DNA of 64,000 nucleotides from Castanea sativa (lineage: Eukaryota; Streptophyta; Magnoliopsida; Fagales; Fagaceae): the NCBI RefSeq assembly GCF_040712315.1, contig NC_134017.1:2820001-2884000 (forward strand), in the 5' to 3' direction. Both the position numbers and the translations under genes were made by a program. How positions within the stretch are numbered: position 1 is the stretch's first letter; each line of letters opens with the position of its first letter. Under the pieces are notes generated by a model that searched no databases, had not been told where the DNA came from, and worked only from the letters and a program-made list of their open reading frames with translations. This document shows, in pieces, positions 10,706 through 21,400 of this stretch.

Positions 10706-11949
10706 TCATCAAGTGTTCATAGCTCAAGAAAAATGTGTGTGATCCAATTACTGCAATATATTTAGTGTCCATCCATTATACCTTATTAATTCCCTCTTTG
10801 ACGGTCATTCTTTTTATTATCTGATCAACAGTTGCCTCTTTAGCAGGAAAACAAACAGGTAGGAATTCCAACAATGGCATTTCTTGTCAGTAATGCGTTG
10901 ATGTTAAGTACACCTTTGAAAGCTTTAGCAGAGACATGTGAAGCTGATAACCTTGTTTTCAACATGAACATGCCTTTATTGCTAGCCGTGGCCCTTATAG
11001 GGGCAACTGTTGCAGGTAAGGTACTATTGGCTTCATTGTCTCCTTTGGTTCTATTCCTTCTCATTACTCTGCAGGATGTATTTTTTAAATAATTTTTGGT
11101 AGAGTTGCTTGTATTTATTATATTTTTAGTATCTTGATGAGCAAAGAAAATGCCACACATACCCTGGAGGCTAGAGTTTTTACATATACAGCTGCATAGA
11201 AGTTTGAAATTGAGGCATGGAAATTGCGTAATGAATCCCCAATATACATGACTTATTGATGTTTCTGACACCTCAACCCATGCCATAACGCATAATTTTG
11301 TTAGTGTTAATGCTAATTCACGATAAGAGTATTCAAAACATCACCTGGATGGAAGTATTATTTTCTTCTCTTACCTCATTGTTAGAATTATAATTGGGAG
11401 TGGCTATGCGAACTAAGGAAATTGAAGACCCTTTTGTCTTTCCATGCCTGATATTATTTTTTTGAATGTGAAGCGTAGATCTATAGCCGTGTTATGTGAA
11501 TTTTCCATAATTTTTGAGTGCTTGTATGATAGGGTTGCTTGCTCACCAAAGGAGATGGGAATTGGAGCAGATGAATGAACAGCTACGCCAAATCAATACA
11601 GCTCTAAGAAGGCAAGCTAAGATTGAGTCCTATGCTCCCACCTTGAGTTATGCTCCTGTTGGTGGAAGAATACCAGAGACTGAAGTACTTGTTGATCCAA
11701 AGAAGCAAGAATTGATTTCTCAGTTGAAGAGTGGAAAGAATTTTTTGAGAAATCAAGAACTAGAGAAAGCAATCTTGGAGTTTAAAACAGCTCTTGAACT
11801 TGCTCAGAATTTAAAAGTTCCTATTGAGGAGAAGAAGGCTGCAAGAGTTTTAGGTCTGTTTACGTTCCCTTTGCGATTATTTTCCTCCTATGGTTACCTC
11901 ACTTACCTATGTTTAGTGTAATATAAGTACTGTTGGTTATATAAAATCA

Positions 11950-12640
11950 ATTTTGTAATCGAATTGAAAGCCATCACAACATAATACAAATTCAACCTAA
12001 ATTTGGTAGGACATGATCATGATCACAACATTTACATTATTTGCGGTCATCAATAATGGATATGATGCATTATGCAATTATATCTCTTACAGTTGAAACC
12101 AAAATGTGTTTGATTATCTGAAAACATGAAATAGAATTTAACTTAAATTGCTAAGGATCTTTCAGTGTTCAAATTTTCACCAGTTGACAATTGGATAATT
12201 ACAAGTATTTCTTCCAAAACAGGAATACAAATTCTTTATGCTACTTTTTGTGTTATACTTTTTATTCCATCAACCTATTACATGACGTTTTATAAGACTA
12301 TTCACATATTTTATTTAAACAAGTTACATATCTCACTTAAAAAGTTATATAACTAAAAAAATATGTGAATATATAGTCGCTCTAATCGCCACGTAGTGGG
12401 TTAGAGGAAGTTGAAAATCGGTTTGGAGCTAAACTTTTTCTATTAATGTGTACTGTATGCATTATTGTCAAAATTAATTAGGCAAGATGGGTACATGAGT
12501 AGCAATAGAGACTTTGACTTTTGCATTCACAGTCAGATTATACACGCCAATGATAATTTTTGCCAAAGATAGGAAGACCTATTTATTTAGAAACAAGTTA
12601 AAGAAAGCATTGATTCATGCATTCCTCTCTAATTTGGCGC
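11950..12640. other. Non-coding spacer after FLU copy A
   Basis: AT-rich sequence with no homology to copy B and no convincing exon. A short open stretch at 12,514-12,696 may be the decayed upstream part of the DUF4220/DUF594 gene that follows. Confidence 0.4.
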
Positions 12641-12649
12641 CATTGTGTC

Positions 12650-13612
12650 TTATGCCAGGTCTCCTTACAGCTATTAAGAGATGCTTTGCATTATAGAGAT
12701 GTTTAGAGTGTGGACGATACAAGCTGGTGAAAGTGAAACACTCAATCCAAGAATTAGCATTCTGTCCTTCGACTGCATAACAGTCTATGATCTCTTATTG
12801 ATTTTCAGCCATCTGCAAGAGAGTATCAAACATCCCGAAGAAGAATCAGATGATGCAACTGATATCAGAACCCTGTGTTCCCACAGAGGAGGTGAAGTAC
12901 TTAAAAAGTTTAATCATAGTGAACTGGTTTGGAGTGTTGAAGTAGAGTTCGACCAAAGCATTCTTATCTGGCATGTTGCTACAGATATCTGCTACCAATC
13001 TGATTTCGATCAGATTAAGAGATATCCAAACACCTTTTTGCTGCTATGTGAATTGAGCACGTTGGTATCGCAGTATATGATGTATCTCCTTGTCATCTGT
13101 CCTTTCATGTTGCCAATGGGAATTGGAATGATTAGGTTTCAAGATACTTGCGCTGAGATCACACATTTTTTTGAAGCCCACAAGTCCACAGAAGACAAAT
13201 CCGACATTGATAAATCTCTGAACACTTCATGGGGTATGAGTTGCATCCAAACCGGAAAATCCACATTAGATAAATCACATGCGTGTAAAAAGCTGCTCAA
13301 TATGACCCTCAAGTTCCTCTGTCTGAAGTGGAAAGGGAGAGAAGCAAATCCGAGTTATTTGATGCATGTAGGCTTGCATCTGAGCTGCAAGCTATATCTG
13401 ATAAGGAACAGAAATGGAAGATGATTTGTAATGTATGGGTGGAGATGCTTGCTTATGCAGCCTGCCATTGCAGAGGAAATCATCATGCTCAGCAGCTGAG
13501 ACGGGGTGGAGAACTTCTCACCCATGTTTGGCTCCTGATGGCACATTTTGGTAGAAATGAACAATTCGAAACATCACAGGGTCATGCAAGAGCCAAGCTA
13601 GTCGCAAAATAA
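12650..13612 (+). pseudogene. DUF4220/DUF594 family gene fragment, frameshifted
   Basis: The C-terminal DUF594 domain is recognisable: RYKLVKVKHSIQEL (about 12,715-12,760), then in another frame FDQSILIWHVATDICY (12,950-13,000), YMMYLLVICPFMLP (13,075-13,120) and IRFQDTCAE, then after a further one-base shift near 13,285-13,300 FDACRLASEL, MLAYAACHCRGNHHAQQL and GGELLTHVWLLMAHFG, ending with TAA at 13,612. Plant DUF4220/DUF594 proteins are membrane proteins of unknown function. The N-terminal transmembrane DUF4220 half is missing, and two frame changes are needed. I take it as a truncated pseudogene brought next to FLU copy A. Confidence 0.85.
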
Positions 13613-14730
13613 CATGTGGTAGCACATGAATGTAGCTGGCAGAGTTAAAAGTTGCTTTTGTTGTTTGTGTTGGTTTGTTTCCATATTCACTCTTTCCCCC
13701 TAAATGTAGGCAATTGTCGATTGGAGCTACTACTTTATGCAATATCAGGAAAACAATCCTGCTTTAAGTGTTTGCAAGTCTATGTTGACTCTGCAGGTTG
13801 GTGTTGTAGCTTGTTAAGTTGTGTTCCTGGATTGCCAAATGAATAAATATGAAGGAAAAAATCGTCATGATTTAATCACACTCTAATAATTACAATTGAA
13901 AATAAAAACTTTCCAGAACAAGAAGGTTGATATTTTAAAAAATTTATGACAATTTTATAAGAAAGAAAGGGTACAGCTTTACTAGTTGAATGACGTAACA
14001 AAACAAATATGGGAAGGTAAAGAAGGAAGGGTTCAGGCATCTACATAAAATTAACTGTTGTTAGTGACAGTACTCATTTCTATCGTTAAAAATCTTATAG
14101 AAGTGAGATTTTTTCGCTTTTTCCTTTCTGTTCTACATGATAAAATTTGTTGCAAGATTCCTTTTCTCTTCTTTTCTTTTTTGGGTCGAAGTTTCTTTTG
14201 TAATTGTGATAAGACGCCTAACATTTTTTAAATTTAACTAGTCGCAATTTCATATGATGTGTAAAATATATACTGTAATTATTTTGAGATGTAGTATAAT
14301 ATATAATTTTTTTTTTCTAAATTTTATTTTAGATAATTTTTTCTCCCTAAAAATTAAACAATTTTTAAAAGTAATTTCTATCTTGCTATTTTTACAAATA
14401 CATTATTTTATCATTTTTGGTGTTTTTAATTGATATATATATACACACACACACTCCTATATATTAAAGTGGTCCATATTTTTCTAACTATTATTATTAG
14501 GCATTATATATTCTTAATTTCTTTTGGTACAACTAAGATTTTTAAGTTTCTAATTTATTATTCAAATTTCTCAATCTCTTAAGGAGATTATCATGATAAT
14601 CAAAATTTATCATATAATTACAATTGATATTACTCAAATAATTAGTTGTACTCTCAACTCAAACTTATCTTTTCCAGTTCCTCAAAAAAAAAAAAAAAAA
14701 ACTTATATTTTCCCATTTTTAATTAAGTAG
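13613..14730. other. AT-rich intergenic DNA
   Basis: No gene seen. Contains poly(A/T) tracts and a short (AC)n tract at about 14,440-14,452. Confidence 0.5.
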
Positions 14731-14734
14731 ATTG

Positions 14735-14940
14735 AAGGGGATCACAATGGACTAAAATTGACCGAAGGAGACCGAATTGGATCGAAATGGGTCAAAGTGG
14801 ATCAAATACATCAAAGTGGATTGAATTGGTTTGATATAGATCAAAATGAACCGAATAGACCAAAGTTTACCAAAATTGGACTGAAATAGACCAAAGTGGA
14901 CCAAAGTAGCCAAATTAGACCAAAATGGACCAAATGATGA
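14735..14940. repeat. Minisatellite of ~10-11-bp GACCAAAGTG-like units
   Basis: About 18-20 diverged copies of gaccaaaatgg/gatcaaagtgg in tandem. No coding potential, as stops occur in all frames. Confidence 0.85.
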
Positions 14941-16088
14941 ACCTTAATTAGTAAACATAATTCAAAAAATTAATAATTATTATAATAATAAAGTGATGTA
15001 AAACCATAATCTATGATAAGTTATGTATTCCAAAATGTGATGGAAGCGGTTTATTGTTGAAGTAACATCAATTAGTTTTGTTATCGAATTAATATTTTTA
15101 ACTAAATTATGAATGTGTCTGTGATTCTATGTGCATGTTGAAGGTTTTATTCAAATCGAATTTGGTACCATATAGAGAAATTTGGTACACTACAAAAAAG
15201 CATATCAAGAAAACCATTTGCATGTAATATTTAATATAAAAAAAAAAAGACCTCCCTTTGTTAAGAGATTTATTATCTCTATCCTTGAAGTTGATGAAAA
15301 TGACGTGATTTTCTAAGTAGGAGCATGACTAGATCCTTTTACCTGGCCTTGAATACTATATTAGCACGCAGAAATGAATACAATGGTAGAATGAGATTCT
15401 TTTTTCAAGTGAGAATAAACTAAAAATAAATAAATGGTGTCTCCACTCAAGGTGTTTGTATTACATGTATTCTCTAATATAAGTTACATTTAGGTTCAAT
15501 AATGTGTAAAGTCATGGTTGTGAAAAGTGATAATCATATCATGATTGATAAGTTATAATTAGTTTTGAGAAAAGTAAAGGCACAGTGCATTATTGCATAC
15601 ATTAATATTTTGGGTACATTTGATTGACTATAATGATGATTATGTAAGAATAAGAATATGTATTACAAGGAATATAAGATGCAAAAATAATAAAAACACC
15701 AATAACATTTATAAATCACAAAAAATGCGAGAGAGAGAGAGAGAGAGAGAGAGGATATACGGGAAAATCGTAGAGCTCTAGTAGGGAGATAAAAAATATT
15801 TCCAATAAGAGAGAAAGGTAGTACTTGTAAAAATAGGAGAACTCTAGAAGCAGAAGTTAAAATTTTTTTAAAGGGAGAGAAAATATCAAGAGGAGTGGTT
15901 TTGCTTTGGTTTTTTAGGAATTTTCTAAATCAAGCCTATTACTTAGGCGAATGAATAGGGATTACAAGCTTTTGATAAGTAATAGCTATTCTTCATTGCG
16001 TCCGAATTTGGTAAGGATGAGGTGTGAAATTTATATTTTACATCATCTAATAAGAGATTGACACATCAACTTTTTATTTAAAACTCAA
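14941..16088. other. Intergenic DNA with (GA)n microsatellite
   Basis: No gene seen. A GAGAGA run lies at about 15,730-15,753. Confidence 0.5.
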
Positions 16089-16097
16089 TACATTGTA
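16089..16097. repeat. 9-bp target-site duplication, left
   Basis: TACATTGTA immediately before the element end; an identical copy lies at 17,868-17,876. Confidence 0.9.
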
Positions 16098-16290
16098 GGC
16101 GTAAATGCACTTTTAATCTTCTACATTTTGGATTTTTTCTATTTTGGTCCCTATATTTTCATTTAACCATTTTTAGTCCCTAAATCAATTAACGCGTGTT
16201 ATTTTAGTCATTTCTGTCAGTCAACGGACGGAAATAACTGAGGCTACTAATGGAAGGATTAAAATATTATTAAAAATTTACTATAGCATG
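16098..16290. repeat. Left TIR of Pack-MULE
   Basis: Inverted counterpart of 17,690-17,867; shared phrases include tttagtccctaaa, aattaacgcgtg and ggaaggatta. Confidence 0.9.
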
Positions 16291-16383
16291 CCACATCAGA
16301 TTTCTGTAGCATGCCACATCAGATTATAATTTAAAATATTTATTTTTCAATTTTAACAAAAGAAAAAATATGAGTTATAAATT

Positions 16384-17034
16384 TTAAAAAAATAATAACA
16401 CACCAAAAACATTTGAACAAGAACAGAAGGTGAAAATGGGGATCTGGTCGAGCATGTTCCATTCGGGTTGGACATTAACGGAGGATTTCAATGGCTCTCG
16501 GTGCATCATGTTGTTGTGCGCCCAAACCCTAAACTCTTCACAACCCGATTCCAACATGTACCAGAAGTCTCTTTCCACGTTCAAGGTCTCGTGGCTACTG
16601 TTCATGGTCATGACTTCCCCGCCGACTTTCACCGCTTGCTGTCGAAGTCTCTCGAGAAAATATAGTATTTTAATCTCATTATTGCCGCGATTGAGTACAT
16701 CACCAACTTGAACCACAGTCGTTGACTCGCCGATCCAGTCACCGGAGTCGTTTATCAACTCAGCGAGTCGTAACGCTTGATTCGACTTCTCCAAATCACC
16801 GTGGAGATCGCCGATCGCGACGAGTCAACCCGGCAGAGAAGGATACCGAGTTTTGAACTTTCCAGGGGTATTTTCGTCATTTTGGTGACTTACAGGGGTA
16901 CTAGAGTCAGAGGTGTTTTGGTAATTTGGTAAGAAGAGGCTACCACTGATAGAGAAATCGACGAAAGTGTCGATGAAAGAGGAAAGAAGATTTGGGACTT
17001 GTTGACACATTGAGCTTGTTGTGGGTTTTTCCAT
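16384..17034 (-). pseudogene. Captured Shewanella-like (SLP2-type) Ser/Thr phosphatase fragment
   Basis: The minus strand from ATG at 17,034 reads LLSSFIDTFVDFSISG, then VAIGDLHGDLEKS, VVQVGDVLNRGNNEIKIL and HETLNVERDF. These are the N-terminus and metallophosphoesterase motifs of plant Shewanella-like protein phosphatases (type 2). A TGA at 16,825-16,827 interrupts the frame just before the GDLHG motif. The second metal motif GDxxDRG is GDVLNRG (metal-ligand Asp changed to Asn), and the GNHE motif is altered (SSHE). Homology ends after EEFRVWA, so the C-terminal half is missing. It is catalytically dead as encoded. If transcribed antisense or sense it might affect the parent gene, but nothing here shows transcription. 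Confidence 0.88.
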
Positions 17035-17689
17035 TGTGAGATTTTTTTGTAGTTTAGGTGTTTGTGTTTTTGTCTGTGAAAGATTTGGGTGCAAGAGAGA
17101 CTATGGAGACAAAAGAGTAGGGAGATTGAATGGACTTTGATGGTGCTATCCAAATTTTTATTCTTTCATTTTCTTGGCAACCAAACAAAGACTGAAAAAG
17201 AACTGAGAAATTATTTTGCTTGGGTTTGAGGATGGGGGCTTTGGAATTTATGATTTTTTTTTTAATGGTGTTTTTATGCTAAATTTTCTGGGTTTATGAA
17301 TTTGATTTCTGGGTTTATGAAATTTATTTGCTGGAGGTTTCGTTGTTGATTGAAAGATGAGAAAATCTAAGTTTAAGTTAAGATTTTGTATATTTAGGTC
17401 TTGTGGTTTAAGAAGATGTGCTGCTAAGTTTGTGTTTGTGTTCTTGCTGGAGATTGATTTGTGTTTGTGTTTGGTTGACAAGAAAGCGCAAGAAAATGCA
17501 AGAAAAATGAAAGAAAATCTGGGCATGTGTTCTTATGTTTAAAATCTAGGTTTCTGTAAAGAATGTTCTTGTTGAAGTTGAACATAGATTTTGATATTTT
17601 TTTGGATTTTTTTTTTCAATTTTAAATCTGTTAGAAACTTAAGAAGGTTAGATTTTTTTATTATTTTATCTAATGAGTTCTACAGTAAA

Positions 17690-17867
17690 TTTTTAATAAT
17701 ATTCTAATCCTTCCGTTAGTCACCTCAATTATTTCAGTTCATTGACTGACGAAAATGACTAAAATAGCACGCGTTAATTGGTTTAGGGACTAAAAGTGGT
17801 GAAATAAAAATGTATGGACCAAAATGGAAAAAATTCAAAATGTAAGGACTTAAAGCGCATTTACGCC
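17690..17867. repeat. Right TIR of Pack-MULE
   Basis: Reverse complement of the left TIR; the following 17,868-17,876 is the second TSD copy. Confidence 0.9.
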
Positions 17868-17876
17868 TACATTGTA

Positions 17877-18309
17877 TCACACATAATAGCATCTTAATAA
17901 ACTCACAATTAACTTGTATTTTCAAATTAGTATTAGAATTGATTAGGTGTAGTTGTGTCTATTCTTTAATATTTAATATGATAATATGGCTATTTTAAAA
18001 AATAGCTATTCATAAAGGATGATTATTTCTGTAATAAAAATATAACCAAACAACTATATCTCAAGACCATAAAAATAGCTATTACAATACAATGTCTATT
18101 GCAATCTATCAAAAGTAATCTAAATGCTACCTTTCAACATATTATGTAAATTTAGATGAATATGCCGCATGGAAATAAAATGATCGGTTGTGTGAAAACC
18201 AATTGATTTAGTAGTTTTTTTTTTTTTTTTTTTGGAACTCCAAGGGCATTTTACATCGAAAAAAGATTCTTATTATTAAATAGAAAAGCGCAGTGAAACA
18301 CTTCCCAAG
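17877..18309. other. Upstream region of FLU copy B
   Basis: AT-rich with a poly(T) run at about 18,214-18,233. No coding segment. It probably holds the promoter of the downstream gene, but I see no decisive element. Confidence 0.4.
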
Positions 18310-18323
18310 TTTTATCCGAAGCA

Positions 18324-18451
18324 ATGGCGGTTATGCTGCGTTGCTCTTCCGGCTTCTTCACTTCTCCAAACTCCATCGCTCGGTCCCCACCGTCCGATCC
18401 ACTCCACAGAAAATCCCATGCTCCCGGTGAGTGCTCCCGCCCCTACCTAAT

Positions 18452-18496
<45 letters not shown>

Positions 18497-21400
18497 CAAT
18501 CATTTCACACCTTTTTGCGTACTTTCTCTGAACTCGTTTCACTGCTTTGAAATTGTTATTGCTTGTTTATTAAGCTCTTTAAAAGCTAAAATCTTTGCAA
18601 TGATCTCTTATAGTGGAACAGTGTACCTTCCATTTCTCAGGACTTTACATTTTAAGCTATGTTTGGTTGCTGAGAAAATAAATTGTACAGTATATTTGAA
18701 TTATGCATTGTCCAAGAAAAAAAAAATGCAATTTTAGTTACTGGGTTTTAATTTTTTATTTTCATTTTGTAGTATAATGGGTTAAATGTGATATTTTTAG
18801 TGTGAGCTTTTAGTTTGTGGAGGATACAGTTAAATGTGGAATGTGGGAGGTTTTGAATTTTTACATTGTCTAAGAAAAAAATTAACTATTTTAGCTAATG
18901 GGGATCAATTTTTTTATTTTTCTTTTGTATTATAATGGGTTAAATGTGATATTTTTATTTGTGAGCTTTAGTTTGTGGAGGATATAGTTAAGAGTGAAAT
19001 GTGGAAGGTTTTGAATTATTACATAGTCCAAGAACAATTTAACTATTTTAGCTAGTGGGGATCAAGTTTTTATATGACTTTTGTATTATAATGGGTTAAA
19101 TGTGATATTTTTATGTGTAGAGGTAAGTCTGTGGAGGATATAGCTAAATGTGGGGGGTTTTATTATTCAGGTATTAACTAAATGGAGAGAATAAATTGGA
19201 AAGTATATTTGAATAATTGCATTATTCAAGGGGAAAAAAACACACTTTTAGCTGTTGGGTTTTGAATTGTTTATTTGTCTTTTGTATATAATGGGTTAAG
19301 TGTGATATTTTTATGTGTAAGTGTAAGATATAACCTAAATGTGAAATTTGGAAGGATTTATTTTTCAGGTATTAGAAAAATGAAGTGAATAAATTCCATA
19401 CAACATTTTTGAAATATTACATTGTTGCCGCAGGGGGGGGGGGGGAACAATTTTAGCTAATGGGATTCAAATTTTTTTTTTTTTTGGTAGTATAATAGGT
19501 TAAATGTGACATTTTTATGTGTAAGCTAAGTTTGTGGAGGCTATAGCTAAATGTGAAATGTAGGAGGTTTTATTGTTCAAGTATGTTAGTGGGGTTTTGG
19601 ACACTTTTTGTTTTGTGATTAAAATTGGATATATTTGTTTACAGAGTTAAGGGTGTTTGAGAATGTTGCAAGTTGTGATGCTAGAAGAGAGAGAAGATAG
19701 GGGATTCTTGAGTTGGTTATTTTACATGATTTTCATGATGATGGGCCAATGAGCTATAGCTCAATTGCTACTTCCTTCTCCCATAATAATGGGATGGAGG
19801 GAGAGGTTGTGGGTTCAAGACCCACTATTGCATGTGTAACTTTCCAATAATAATATATATTTTCATGACAATGGCTCTACGTAATTTAAAGTTATTTAGT
19901 GATGTAACTTGAAACTAACCCATACATATTTAATATTTGTTATTCAAACAACTGTCAATTTACCCATGTACTGGAAGGCCATATATAGGTTGGTTGAGGG
20001 TTTTATAAAACTTCTTGAATTGAATGTGGAGAACATCCTCTTACTGATATGGTGATATATTCATTGATTGAATCAGGGAAGATTGCTATCCTTTCATATA
20101 AAGTGGAGAGGTTTGTATCATCCTTGAGAAGTACTTTTAATGGGTCATCTGAGATGTGCCAAATGTTGCCAAACTTACATTGTCAGGTATGATGGTGAGT
20201 TTCCCAATATCAGCTGTTATGTATTTAGTGGGAGTTTTGGTTGTAGTATATGTTGCATCTACTACTTTATTAGTGGCATAAGAGAACTCCACATTATAAG
20301 ATGTAGAGTTTAACAATATCCCTATGAAGACTGCCCTAGAGAACATTATTATGTAAACTTTGTGGGAGGGTGTTTCTCTTTTATCTGTAAAAGACCTATC
20401 TTGCAATTTAAAGGCTCCCATCAAGTTCAGCAGTCAACTTTTTGTATAAATTTTACCAGACTTGGATTTCATTTGACAGTCAGATTCCCACAACCAGAAC
20501 TAAAGCATCATGACTTAATGCAATCCCTTGCAATGAGTTGTAGATCAAATGGCGCTTCCCCTCCTATTAGAGTAGGTAGAGGGTGAGGTCATGGTTTCAA
20601 CATGTGTACTTCACTATCAACTTACCTAAGAGATAAATAAATAGAGTTCATCAAGTGTTCATATCTCAAGAAGTGTGTGATCCAATTACTGCAATTTATT
20701 TTAGTTTCCATCCATTATACCTTATTAAAATTCCCTCTTTGACGGTCATTCTTTTTATTATCTGATCGACAGTTGCCTCTTTAGCAGGACAACAAACAGG
20801 TAGGAATTCCAACAATGGCATTTCTTGTCAGTAATGCCTTGATGTTAAGTACACCTTTGAAAGCTTTAGCAGAAACATGTGAAGCTGATAACTCTGTTTT
20901 CAACATGAACATGCCTTTATTGCTAGCCGTGGCCCTTATAGGGGCAACTGTTGGAGGTAAGGTACTATTGGCTTCATTGCCTCCTTTCATTCTATTCCTA
21001 ATCATTACTTTTCAGGATGTATTCAAAATCTATCAGGAGTTTTATTTTCCTTTTTTAAATAATTTTTGGTAGAGTTGCTTGTATTTATTATTTTTAGTAT
21101 CTTGATGAGCAAGTAAAGAGAATGCCACACATACCCTGGAGGCTAGATTTTTTACCTATACAGCTGCATAGAAGTTTGAGATTGAGGCATGGAAATTGCG
21201 TAATGAATCCCCAGCATACATGACTTATTGATGTTTCTGACACCTCAACCCATGCCATAATGCATAATTTTTTTAGTGTTAATGCTAATTCACGATAATA
21301 GTATTCAAAACATCACCTGGATGGAAGTATTATTTTTGTCTTTCCATGCGATATTATTATTTTTGAATGTGAAGCGTAGATCTATAGCCGTGTTATGTAA

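Larger units (their letters stand above)
8432..11853 (+). pseudogene. FLU-like gene copy A, lacking the TPR exon
   Basis: This copy parallels the downstream FLU gene. Exon 1 starts at ATG 8432 (transit-peptide-like MAVMLRCSS). The exon-2 equivalent ends at 10,629, exon 3 is 10,859-11,015 and exon 4 is 11,533-11,853. Exons 3 and 4 stay open and keep splice sites, encoding the membrane helix (LLLAVALIGATV) and the coiled-coil plus first TPR residues. However, the exon-1 donor is destroyed by an insertion after about 8528. The final exon, encoding the main TPR repeats that bind glutamyl-tRNA reductase in FLU, is absent; a DUF594 gene fragment follows instead. Several substitutions at conserved sites (GLLAHQRRW, KAARVLG) fit relaxed selection. 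It could still make a short membrane-anchored protein if another first exon is used. Confidence 0.85.
8405..11940 (+). repeat. Segmental duplication copy A (FLU locus)
   Basis: This block is collinear and nearly identical with 18,310-21,845 from ttatccgaagcaatggcgg to the sequence after FLU exon 4. Differences: an insertion in A at about 8528-8803, fewer intronic minisatellite units in A, and scattered substitutions. Homology ends sharply near 11,945, just after exon 4, so the last exon was never copied or was lost. Confidence 0.95.
16098..17867. mobile_element. Pack-MULE carrying an SLP-type phosphatase fragment
   Basis: Long terminal inverted repeats (16,098-16,290 and 17,690-17,867) begin GGCGTAAATG and end CATTTACGCC. 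They match over about 180 bp with scattered substitutions. An exact 9-bp duplication (TACATTGTA) flanks the element. Long TIRs plus a 9-bp TSD are the hallmark of Mutator-like elements. There is no transposase inside; the cargo is a 5' fragment of a host phosphatase gene, so this is a non-autonomous Pack-MULE. The MULE at 3.5-8.3 kb has different terminal motifs and is probably not its source. Confidence 0.92.
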
